Shown piece by piece: positions 7,265-13,546 of a stretch of 13,546 nucleotides of DNA. The notes under the pieces are model-generated. The model ran no database searches, was not told the origin of the DNA, and saw only the letters and a list, made by a program, of their open reading frames with translations. Both the position numbers and the translations under genes were made by a program. Position 1 is the stretch's first letter, and the number at the start of each line of letters is the position of its first letter. The stretch covers positions 1 through 13,546 of the forward strand of contig JBOHSA010000248.1 in the NCBI GenBank assembly GCA_050732995.1. The letters run 5' to 3'. The DNA comes from JBOHSA01 sp050732995. GTDB taxonomy: Bacteria; Gemmatimonadota; Gemmatimonadetes; Gemmatimonadales; GWC2-71-9.

Positions 7265-9217
7265 TCAAATTAACGGGTGGAGGGCCCGGGTGCGAACCTC
7301 TTCGGTGAGCCGCGTCACGACCTCCGCGACCGGCAGCACGACCTGTTTCTTCCCTTCCCCGCGGGCCCGGATGGCCACGGTACCCGCGTCCGCTTCCCGC
7401 TGCCCCACCACCGCCATGTAGGGCACCTTGTGGGTTTCGCCGTCGCGGATCTTGTAGTTCAGCGTCTCGCTCCGGTCGTCGAGGTGAGACCGGAGTCCGG
7501 CGCGGCGCAGCTCCGTGTGGACCCGGCGCGCCGCGTCGAGCTGGGCGTCCGCGATCGGGAGCACGCGGACCTGCTCCGGCGCCAGCCACAGCGGGAACGC
7601 TCCGGCGAAATGCTCGATCAGAAAGCCGCAGAAGCGCTCCACGGTGCCGAAGACGGCCCGGTGGATCATCACCGGACGGTGGGGCCGGTTATCGGTCCCC
7701 GTATACTCGAGCTGGAAGCGCTCGGGGAGCTCGTAGTCGAGCTGGATCGTCGCGCCCTGCCACTCGCGACCGATCGCGTCGTTGAACTTGATGTCGATCT
7801 TGGGCCCGTAGAAGGCGCCGCCGCCGCGGTCGACGCGGTAGGTGGCGCCGCGACGCTGCAGGGCGGCTTCGAGCGCCCGTTCGGCCTGGTCCCACGCGGC
7901 GTCGGACCCGAGCTTCTTCGCAGGCCGCGTCGCGAGATCCAGCCGGTAGGACAGCCCGAATGTTCTCCCCATCACGAGCTCCACGATGTCCAGCAGCGCG
8001 AAGATCTCCTCTTCGATCTGGTCTTCGCGCAAGAAGATGTGCGCGTCGTCCATCGTGAGGCCCCGGACGCGCAGCATCCCGTGCAGCGTCCCGGAGCGCT
8101 CGTTGCGGTACACGCTCGCGATCTCCGCCAGCCGTAACGGCAGATCGCGGTAGCTCCGCTGCTGGGCGGCGTACACCAGGATGTGCATCGGGCAGTTCAT
8201 CGGCTTCACGCGATAGCGCACGTCCTCGGCTTCGCCCTCCCCCGCGCCCATCGCCGGGAACTGGTGCTCGCCGTACAGCGGCAGGTGCCCCGAGCGCAGG
8301 AAGAGCTGCTCCCGCGTGACGTGCGGCGTGTAGACCAGCTGGTAGCCGCGCTCGAGGATCACGTCCTCGATGAACCGCCGCAGCTGGAACTGGATCATGG
8401 CGCCCCGCGGGTGCCAGAAGATCAACCCCGGCCCGACGTCCTCCTGAATCGAGAACAGATCGAGCTGCTTGCCCAGGAGGCGATGGTCGCGCTTCTTGGC
8501 TTCCTCGAGCCGGCGCACGTAGGCAGCGAGCTCCTCCTGGGTGAACCAGGCGGTGCCGTAGATGCGCTGGAGCATCTGGCGGCGCTCGTCCCCCCGCCAG
8601 TACGCACCGGCGGCGTGCAGCAGCTTGAAGTGCTTGATCCGGCCCGTTCGCGGCACGTGCGGCCCCCGGCACAGGTCCACGAAGGGACCGTCGGTGTAGA
8701 CCGAGATGACTTCGTCGGGCCCCAGGTCGTCGATGCGCTCGAGCTTCAGGGGGTCGTCGGCGAAGCGGCGCTTGGCGTCCGCCCGCGTCACCTCCTCGCG
8801 CACGAACGGGTAATCGGCCTGCACGACCTCGCGCATCTTCGCCTCGATCGCCGCGAGGTCCTCCGGGGTGAAGGGCCGCGGCACCTCGAAGTCGTAGTAG
8901 AAGCCGTCCTCGATCGGCGGCCCGAAGCCGATCTTCGCGTGCGGGAAGAGCTGGCGCACTGCGGTGGCCAGCACGTGCGCGCAGGAGTGGCGCAGCACGT
9001 CCAGGGCCTGGGGATCCCGGTCGGTGAGCAGCGCTACGCGCATCCCATCGGGCAGCGGCCGGGCGAGGTCCCAGACCTGTCCGTCCACGCGGGCGGCCAG
9101 GGCCGCGCGCGCCAGGCCGGGCCCGATCGCCTGGGCGAGATCGAGGCCGGTCGCGCCGGCGGGCAGCCGTTTTTCGCTTCCGTCCGGGAGCGTGACGCGG
9201 ATCTGGGCGGCGGGCAT
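7265..9217 (-). CDS. thrS: Threonyl-tRNA synthetase
   Basis: This class II synthetase charges tRNA-Thr and edits mischarged serine. At 650 residues it is full length. Domains in order: TGS domain (about 4-65); editing domain with the H77/H81 pair (HSCAHVLATAV) and C183/H187 (DLCRGPHVP); catalytic core with motif 1 near HPRGAMIQFQLRRFIEDV (269-286), motif 2 VYRNERSGTLHG (369-380), and zinc ligands C342 (MNCPMHI), H393 (DDAHIF) and H519 (MIHRAVFGTVER); then the anticodon-binding domain from about 550. The ATG lies 4 bp after the stop of the membrane micro-protein, with no Shine-Dalgarno sequence; the 5' flank on the coding strand is C-rich. The intact active and editing sites indicate a working housekeeping enzyme. 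No T-box leader is seen. Confidence 0.97.
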   Translation of the reverse strand: MPAAQIRVTLPDGSEKRLPAGATGLDLAQAIGPGLARAALAARVDGQVWDLARPLPDGMRVALLTDRDPQALDVLRHSCAHVLATAVRQLFPHAKIGFGPPIEDGFYYDFEVPRPFTPEDLAAIEAKMREVVQADYPFVREEVTRADAKRRFADDPLKLERIDDLGPDEVISVYTDGPFVDLCRGPHVPRTGRIKHFKLLHAAGAYWRGDERRQMLQRIYGTAWFTQEELAAYVRRLEEAKKRDHRLLGKQLDLFSIQEDVGPGLIFWHPRGAMIQFQLRRFIEDVILERGYQLVYTPHVTREQLFLRSGHLPLYGEHQFPAMGAGEGEAEDVRYRVKPMNCPMHILVYAAQQRSYRDLPLRLAEIASVYRNERSGTLHGMLRVRGLTMDDAHIFLREDQIEEEIFALLDIVELVMGRTFGLSYRLDLATRPAKKLGSDAAWDQAERALEAALQRRGATYRVDRGGGAFYGPKIDIKFNDAIGREWQGATIQLDYELPERFQLEYTGTDNRPHRPVMIHRAVFGTVERFCGFLIEHFAGAFPLWLAPEQVRVLPIADAQLDAARRVHTELRRAGLRSHLDDRSETLNYKIRDGETHKVPYMAVVGQREADAGTVAIRARGEGKKQVVLPVAEVVTRLTEEVRTRALHPLI

Positions 9218-9221
9218 CAGC

Positions 9222-9407
9222 TCAGGGAACGGGGGGGGGGAGGGAGGGGGGGGGAGCGGGAGCGGCCGCGGGCGTCGCGTCGAGCGGAGGCAGATCGCGA
9301 CCGTCGCGGAAATACAGGACGATCGCGAACAGGATCAGCAACCCGACGGCGATCCAGCGCACGACGCGCGAGGGCGGCATTTCATCTGATTCGTCAGCCA
9401 TGGTCAC
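9222..9407 (-). CDS. Single-pass membrane micro-protein, unknown function
   Basis: I do not recognise this 61-residue protein. It has an acidic N-terminus (MADESDEMPP), one predicted membrane helix (RWIAVGLLILFAIVLYF, residues 17-33), a short charged segment (RDGRD), and an Ala/Pro-rich C-terminus ending APPPSLPPPVP. The start is GTG at 9407 or, two codons on, ATG at 9401; the latter stands 8 bases after a TAGAAT hexamer. It ends 4 bp before thrS and so heads the long minus-strand operon. The last 11 codons are encoded by two long C runs on the coding strand (10 and 9 bases). A one-base shortening there would remove the stop and join the frame to thrS. Because of the low complexity, the C-terminal half could be a non-conserved tail. 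Confidence 0.6.
   Translation of the reverse strand: MTMADESDEMPPSRVVRWIAVGLLILFAIVLYFRDGRDLPPLDATPAAAPAPPPSLPPPVP
9231..9254. repeat. Double poly-G/poly-C homopolymer tract
   Basis: The plus strand reads ten G (9231-9240), AGGGA, then nine G (9246-9254). The tract codes for PPPSLPPP in the micro-protein on the opposite strand and lies 14 bp upstream of the thrS ATG. Runs of this length are prone to slippage during replication, transcription and sequencing, and four nearby G runs could form a quadruplex on the plus strand. The exact run lengths should be treated as provisional. Confidence 0.85.
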
Positions 9408-9409
9408 GA

Positions 9410-9415
9410 ATTCTA
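9410..9415 (-). promoter_or_regulatory. Candidate -10 hexamer for the micro-protein-thrS operon
   Basis: TAGAAT on the minus strand is a good match to the bacterial -10 consensus TATAAT and is one of few AT-rich hexamers in this GC-rich divergent gap. It ends 8 bases before the ATG at 9401 and 2 bases before the GTG at 9407, so a transcript from it would start at or next to the ATG, without a leader. No -35 element is seen; the upstream 20 bases are C-rich on this strand. Confidence 0.4.
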
Positions 9416-9460
9416 GCGCCTCTCGTAGCGACGGGGGAGGACGGGGGCTGCGCTGATGTT

Positions 9461-9466
9461 TATTAT
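9461..9466 (+). promoter_or_regulatory. Candidate -10 hexamer for valS
   Basis: TATTAT lies 5 bases before the valS ATG, in a stretch (TTTATTATAAGGA) that stands out from the GC-rich surroundings. AAGGA abuts the ATG with no spacer, which is too close for a normal Shine-Dalgarno interaction, so a leaderless transcript beginning at the ATG is the simpler reading. No -35 box is evident. The divergent gap of 64 bp is too short for a T-box leader. Confidence 0.4.
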
Positions 9467-9471
9467 AAGGA

Positions 9472-12231
9472 ATGTCACCGCCGCGCTTCGAGCTTCCGCC
9501 CCAATACGCCCCGCAGGAGGTGGAAGGCCGGCTCTATCGCACTTGGCTCGCCCGCGGCGTCTTCCTCCCGGCGGAGCGCGGCGAGCCGTACGTCATCGTC
9601 ATCCCGCCGCCCAACGTGACCGCGGTGCTCCACATGGGCCACGGGCTCGACGACGTCACCCAGGACGTGCTCATCCGCTTCGAGCGGATGCGGGGCCGCG
9701 CGGCCGAATGGCTCCCGGGCACCGACCACGCGGGGATCGCCACCCAGAACGTGGTCGAACGGCTCCTCGCCAAGGAGGGCAAGACCCGGTTCGACGTGGG
9801 ACGCGAGGAGTTTCTGCGGCGCGTGTGGGCGTTCGTGCGCGAGACCGGCCCGATCATCCTGGAGCAGCTCAAGGTGATCGGCTGCTCCTGCGACTGGAGC
9901 CGCACGCGGTTCACGTTCGACGACGCCTACATCCGCGCGGTGCGCGAAGTGTTCGTGCGCCTGTGGGAGCAGGGGTTGATCTACCGCGGCCACCGCGTGA
10001 TCCACTGGTGCGCGCGCTGCCTCACCGCCCTGTCGGACGAAGAGGCCGAGTTCCACGACTCGACGGGGACGCTGTACTACATCCGCTATCCGCTGGTGGA
10101 CGGGTCCGGAGCCGTGACGATCGCCACGACGCGTCCCGAGACGCTGCTCGGCGACACCGCCGTCGTCGTGCACCCCGACGATCCCCGCGGGGCGCCCTAC
10201 GTCGGCCGGCGCGTGCGCCTCCCGATCGCCGAGGTGGACATTCCGGTCCTCGCCGACGCGAGCGTGGACCGCGCGTTCGGCACCGGGTTCGTGAAGGTCA
10301 CCCCGGCCCACGACGCGAACGACTTCGAGATCGGCCTGCGCCACCGGCTCGAGATGCCGCTGGTGATCCGCGAAGACGGGACGATGGGCGAAGGCGACGG
10401 AACGACGGAAGGACGGAACGGGGATGCCAGGCGAGTGCCGCCCGAGTTGACGGGGCTCGATCGGTTCGCAGCGCGCAACCGGATCGTGCAGCTGCTCGAG
10501 GCCCAGGGGCTGCTCGTGAAGACCGAGCCGCACCCGCATGCGGTCCGCCGCTGCTACCGCTGCGACTCCGTGGTCGAGCCCCGCCTCTCCGACCAGTGGT
10601 TCGTGAAGATGCAGCCGCTGGCCGAGCCCGTGCTCGCGGGGTACCAGCGCGGCGAGTTCCGCATCGTGCCTGAGCGCTGGCGCGCGACGTTCGAGCACTG
10701 GATGGCAAACATCCGGGACTGGAACATCTCGCGGCAGCTGTGGTGGGGACACCGGATCCCGGTGTTCACCTGCACGCGGTGCCGGCACCAGTGGGCCGAC
10801 CGCGAGGACCCGGCCCGGTGCCCGAAGTGCGGGGGTCCGGTGGAGCAGGACCCGGACGTCCTCGACACGTGGTTCTCGGCCTGGCTCTGGCCGTTCGCGA
10901 CCTTCGGCTGGCCGCACGAGACGCCGGACCTGGGCCGCTTCTATCCCGGCCACACGCTCGTGACCGGTCCGGACATTCTGTTTTTCTGGGTGGCCCGCAT
11001 GCTGATGGCGGGCTACCACTTCATGGGCGCCAAACCGTTCGCGACCGTGTTCCTCCACGGCATCGTGCGCGACACCCGGCATCGCAAGATGTCCAAGTCG
11101 CTGGGCAACGGGATCGACCCGCTCGACGTGGTACGGCTGTTCGGGGCCGACGCCCTGCGGTGGACGGCGATCGCCGGGACCGCGCTCGGACAGGACCTGA
11201 TCCTCGATCCGAACGATCTCGAGACGACGTTCGCCCCGGGCCGCAACTTCGCAAATAAGCTGTGGAACATCGGGCGGTTCATCCTCGCGCAGCTCCCCGA
11301 CGACGTGCCGGCCATCGACACGATCGACCGGTCCCGGCTCACGCTCGCCGACCGGTGGATTCTGACCCGGGCGAGTCAGGCCATTTGGGCGGCTACAGGC
11401 TCGCTCGAGCAATTCCGCCTCGACGAGGCCGCCAAGCGTTGCTTCGAGTTCGTCTGGCGGGACCTGGCCGACTGGTACGTGGAGGCGGTGAAGCCTCGGC
11501 TGCTCGCGGCGGCGGCGCCCCGAGCAGCGGGGGCCCGCGGGGCGGCTGCGAGGGGGGCTGCCCCGACGGAGGCCGCCACGGCGCACGCCGTACTCGCCTA
11601 CTGCTTCGACGCGGTCCTGCGCCTCCTGCATCCCGCCGTCCCCTTCATTACCGAGGAGCTGTGGCAGAAAGCGCCGGGACGGAAGCCCGGCGAGCTGTTG
11701 GCGTGCGCGGCGTGGCCCGCGCGCCGGGAGGACCTGGAGGACACCGAGGCGGACGTCCAGTTCGAGCGGGTGAAGGCGGCGATCGAGCACATTCGCGCCA
11801 TCCGCGCCGAATATCGCATTCCGCCGAAGGCGCGGCTCCGCGCGGCGATCGTCGCGCGGGGCGGCGACCGGGCGACGACGTTCCAGGGCGAGCGCGAGAC
11901 GATCACGCGCCTCGCGCAACTCGAAGGCTTGACGCTCGACGGGGCGCCGGCCGGCGGTGGCGGCGGCGCGCACGCGGTGTTCGGCGACGGCAGTGAGGTG
12001 TTCGTCGCGCTGGAGGGCGCGATCGACGTGCGGCAGGAGTGCCGGCGGCTCAGCGGCGAGGTGGAGCGGCTCGACCGGCAGCTCGCCGGCCTCGCGGCCA
12101 GGCTCACGAATGAGAATTTCGTCGCCCGGGCGCCGGCCGAGGTGGTGGCGCGGGAACGGGAAAAGGAGCGGGCGTGGCGCGACCAGCGCGGCGTACTGGC
12201 CGACAAGCTCAAGGCGCTGGGTTGCGCCTAG
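9472..12231 (+). CDS. valS: Valyl-tRNA synthetase
   Basis: This class I synthetase charges tRNA-Val and edits threonine. The 919 residues give full length. The signature HMGH is at 54-57 (PPPNVTAVLHMGHGLDDV) and KMSKS at 539-543. The CP1 editing domain lies between, with TTRPETLLGDTAVVVHP and GTGFVKVTPAHDANDFEIG. A zinc ribbon has C434, C437, C450 and C453 (CTRCRHQW, then CPKCGG). NISRQLWWGHRIPV and DVLDTWFSAWLWPF are typical ValRS blocks. The anticodon-binding domain contains HPAVPFITEELWQK, and a C-terminal coiled coil (about 845-915) ends at GCA. Two additions are unusual: a short 8-bp tandem repeat at residues 309-316 and an Ala/Arg/Gly-rich insert at 679-704. Neither breaks the frame. 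Confidence 0.97.
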   Translation: MSPPRFELPPQYAPQEVEGRLYRTWLARGVFLPAERGEPYVIVIPPPNVTAVLHMGHGLDDVTQDVLIRFERMRGRAAEWLPGTDHAGIATQNVVERLLAKEGKTRFDVGREEFLRRVWAFVRETGPIILEQLKVIGCSCDWSRTRFTFDDAYIRAVREVFVRLWEQGLIYRGHRVIHWCARCLTALSDEEAEFHDSTGTLYYIRYPLVDGSGAVTIATTRPETLLGDTAVVVHPDDPRGAPYVGRRVRLPIAEVDIPVLADASVDRAFGTGFVKVTPAHDANDFEIGLRHRLEMPLVIREDGTMGEGDGTTEGRNGDARRVPPELTGLDRFAARNRIVQLLEAQGLLVKTEPHPHAVRRCYRCDSVVEPRLSDQWFVKMQPLAEPVLAGYQRGEFRIVPERWRATFEHWMANIRDWNISRQLWWGHRIPVFTCTRCRHQWADREDPARCPKCGGPVEQDPDVLDTWFSAWLWPFATFGWPHETPDLGRFYPGHTLVTGPDILFFWVARMLMAGYHFMGAKPFATVFLHGIVRDTRHRKMSKSLGNGIDPLDVVRLFGADALRWTAIAGTALGQDLILDPNDLETTFAPGRNFANKLWNIGRFILAQLPDDVPAIDTIDRSRLTLADRWILTRASQAIWAATGSLEQFRLDEAAKRCFEFVWRDLADWYVEAVKPRLLAAAAPRAAGARGAAARGAAPTEAATAHAVLAYCFDAVLRLLHPAVPFITEELWQKAPGRKPGELLACAAWPARREDLEDTEADVQFERVKAAIEHIRAIRAEYRIPPKARLRAAIVARGGDRATTFQGERETITRLAQLEGLTLDGAPAGGGGGAHAVFGDGSEVFVALEGAIDVRQECRRLSGEVERLDRQLAGLAARLTNENFVARAPAEVVAREREKERAWRDQRGVLADKLKALGCA
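10396..10419 (+). repeat. Three tandem 8-bp units inside valS
   Basis: Three copies of GACGGAAC/G follow one another (GACGGAAC, GACGGAAG, GACGGAAC). Together they make 24 bp, exactly eight codons (DGTTEGRN, residues 309-316), so the reading frame is kept. The segment falls in a surface loop after the CP1 editing motifs, where ValRS proteins usually have a shorter link between EDGTM and GLDRF. Confidence 0.85.
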
Positions 12232-13451
12232 GGCTCGGCGCCGGCAGCGCCCTACTGGTCGCGTGCGCCAATGTGGAGGCGCCGCCGGGCGGGCCGCCCG
12301 ACACCGCGCCGCCCGCGATCATGCGGGTGGTCCCCGAGTCAGGCGCCGTCGTCCCGGCCCTCAAGGACCCGGCGGTGATCCAGTTCGATGAAGTCATCGA
12401 GGAGCTGCCGGCCGGCGCGGGCGGCCCCTCCCCCGGCGCCGGGGTGAGCGGGCTGGCGCGGCAGGTGCTGCTGTCACCCGTCGCCGGCGAGGTCGACGTG
12501 TCGTGGCGCCGCTCGGCGATCCGCATCAAGCCCAAGGAGGGCTGGAAACGCGGCCGCGTCTATCGCCTGGAGCTGCAGCCCGGGATCGCCGACCTGCGCC
12601 GCAACCGGCTCGACAGCGGCCGGGTCGTGATCTTCTCGACCGGTCCCCCGCTGCCCAGCGCGCGCGTGACGGGCACGGCGCTCGCCTGGGTGGAGCAGCG
12701 TCCGCTCGCCCGCGCCGTCATCCGCGCCGTCCTTCGACCCGATACCCTGGCCTACCTCGCGCTCGCGGACTCGGGCGGCGCGTTCACGCTGGCGGGCATT
12801 CCCGCCGGCGAGTACATCGTCTACGCGCTGAGCGATCCCAACGGCAACCGCCGGCGGGACCGCCGGGAAGCCTACGACTCGAGCCTGGTCCGGGTCGACT
12901 CGAGCGCGTCCGTCGTGCTGTGGACCTTCGTGCACGACTCCGTGGGACCGCGGGCGATCCAGGCGGAGGCGATCGATTCGCTGACGTTCCGGCTGGTGTT
13001 CTCCCAGGCGCTCGATCCGCGCGCGCCGCTCGATACCGGCCGGGTGCGCGTGGTCGCGCTGCCCGACTCGACGCCGGTGCCGGTGGCGCTGGTGCTGCCA
13101 CCCAAGCAATACGACTCGTTGGCGGCCCGCGAGCGGGCCAAGGCCGATTCGGTGGCTCCCGCCAAACGTCCGGCCGCACCTCCCGCGCCGGACACGGGAG
13201 CCAGGCGGCCCGATACGTCCGCCATGCGCCGCCTGCTCGCGGCGCGCCCCGTGCCGAGCGATCGCGTAGTGGTCCGGGTGCTTCAACCGCTCAAGCCCGA
13301 AGCGAAGTACTTGATCCGGGTGACGGGGGCCACGAATCTCAACGGCGTCGCAGCGGATGGGCAAGTGGTGCTCACGATGCCGAAGCGCCCTCCCCCACCG
13401 GCGCCGCGCGACACCACCAAAACCCCTCGGGACACGACGCCACCGCCATGA
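12174..13451 (+). CDS. Ig-like (Big_5-type) domain lipoprotein
   Basis: This is a predicted exported lipoprotein of 425 residues. An Arg-rich n-region, the hydrophobic LGLGAGSALLVA, and lipobox LVAC give lipid-modified C31, followed by the linker APPGGPPDTAPP. A first Ig-like domain (about 42-150, MRVVPESGAVVPALKDPAVI) resembles the SbsA/Big_5 fold. Next comes a carboxypeptidase-regulatory-like beta domain (about 160-235) with an EF-hand-like loop DPNGNRRRDRRE (D221, N223, N225, D229, E232). A second Ig-like region (about 250-395) is split by an Ala/Pro/Asp-rich insert, and the tail is Pro/Thr-rich with PRDTT twice. The GTG start has AAAAGGAG five bases upstream and overlaps valS by 58 bp; TTG at 12222 would give a shorter signal peptide. 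A role in the envelope is likely but the function is unknown. Confidence 0.82.
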   Translation: MARPARRTGRQAQGAGLRLGLGAGSALLVACANVEAPPGGPPDTAPPAIMRVVPESGAVVPALKDPAVIQFDEVIEELPAGAGGPSPGAGVSGLARQVLLSPVAGEVDVSWRRSAIRIKPKEGWKRGRVYRLELQPGIADLRRNRLDSGRVVIFSTGPPLPSARVTGTALAWVEQRPLARAVIRAVLRPDTLAYLALADSGGAFTLAGIPAGEYIVYALSDPNGNRRRDRREAYDSSLVRVDSSASVVLWTFVHDSVGPRAIQAEAIDSLTFRLVFSQALDPRAPLDTGRVRVVALPDSTPVPVALVLPPKQYDSLAARERAKADSVAPAKRPAAPPAPDTGARRPDTSAMRRLLAARPVPSDRVVVRVLQPLKPEAKYLIRVTGATNLNGVAADGQVVLTMPKRPPPPAPRDTTKTPRDTTPPP

Positions 13452-13546
13452 CCGACCCGCGCCGCCGTCTCCCGGCCGTCGAAGCGCTGCTCGCCGAGCG
13501 CGCCATCGCCGCCCTACTGGACGCGCACCCGCGCGGTGTGGTGGTG
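13448..13546 (+). CDS. selA: L-seryl-tRNA(Sec) selenium transferase, N-terminal fragment (runs off right edge)
   Basis: Only 33 codons are in the window, open to the edge. The start MTDPRRRLPAVEALLAERAI followed by AALLDAHPRGVVV matches the N-terminal segment of bacterial SelA (LPsVd.LL......l....GR..v), the PLP enzyme that converts Ser-tRNA(Sec) to Sec-tRNA(Sec). The pyridoxal lysine lies far outside the window. The ATG overlaps the lipoprotein stop (ATGA), indicating coupled translation, and no separate ribosome binding site is seen. The assignment rests on the N-terminus alone, so it is good but not certain. Confidence 0.75.
   Translation, partial: MTDPRRRLPAVEALLAERAIAALLDAHPRGVVV

Noticed and set aside
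9408..9471. T-box leader for valS or thrS
   Set aside because: The divergent gap is only 64 bp and lacks the T-box antiterminator sequence; both genes seem to have almost no leader.
9475..11973. 832-codon open frame antisense to valS
   Set aside because: Composition is the Arg/Pro/Gly/His-rich mix expected from reading a high-GC gene in the opposite strand. It has no recognisable domain, and the plus strand holds a complete, motif-perfect ValRS.
12286..12300. GC-only inverted repeat resembling a terminator stem
   Set aside because: It lies in the PPGGPPD coding segment of the lipoprotein, has no following T run, and such palindromes are common at this GC content.

Overview
The window is very GC-rich (roughly 70% by eye) and densely coding, with most genes abutting or overlapping by a few bases. 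The proteins look like those of a free-living soil or sediment bacterium with an outer membrane. The lipoprotein after valS (lipobox cysteine, then a Pro/Gly-rich linker and Ig-like domains) and the overall gene style suggest Gemmatimonadota or a neighbouring phylum. That placement is inference and needs a phylogeny of ThrRS, ValRS or Lon.

Minus strand (left and middle, about 1-9407). Reading from the divergent point at about 9410 leftward: a 61-residue membrane micro-protein; thrS; a thiolase; bioY; a 3'-terminal fragment of a 3-hydroxyacyl-CoA dehydrogenase; an acyl-CoA dehydrogenase; a leucine-type amino-acid dehydrogenase; rpiB; glyA. After a 57-bp gap come hsp20 and the start of lon, which runs off the left edge. 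Spacing from the micro-protein to glyA is mostly -62 to +4 bp, so this is probably one long transcript. It combines tRNA charging (ThrRS), acyl-CoA and branched-chain amino-acid breakdown (leucine dehydrogenase, acyl-CoA dehydrogenase, thiolase), biotin uptake, and pentose/one-carbon metabolism. The hsp20-lon pair is a protein quality-control unit with its own gap and promoter-like sequences.

Plus strand (right, 9472-13546). valS is followed by an Ig-like lipoprotein gene whose start lies inside the valS 3' end, and then by the first 33 codons of selA, linked by an ATGA overlap. selA implies that the organism makes selenocysteine.

I found no mobile element, CRISPR array, tRNA, rRNA or convincing rho-independent terminator. 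I do not see a clearly new multi-gene system. The observations most worth checking are: (1) two poly-G/poly-C tracts at the end of the micro-protein gene, where loss of one base would fuse a membrane anchor in frame to ThrRS; (2) a decapitated hbd gene directly behind bioY; (3) short TANNNT hexamers a few bases upstream of the start codon at all three operon heads, suggesting leaderless transcripts; and (4) a heat-shock-sigma-like promoter before hsp20-lon.
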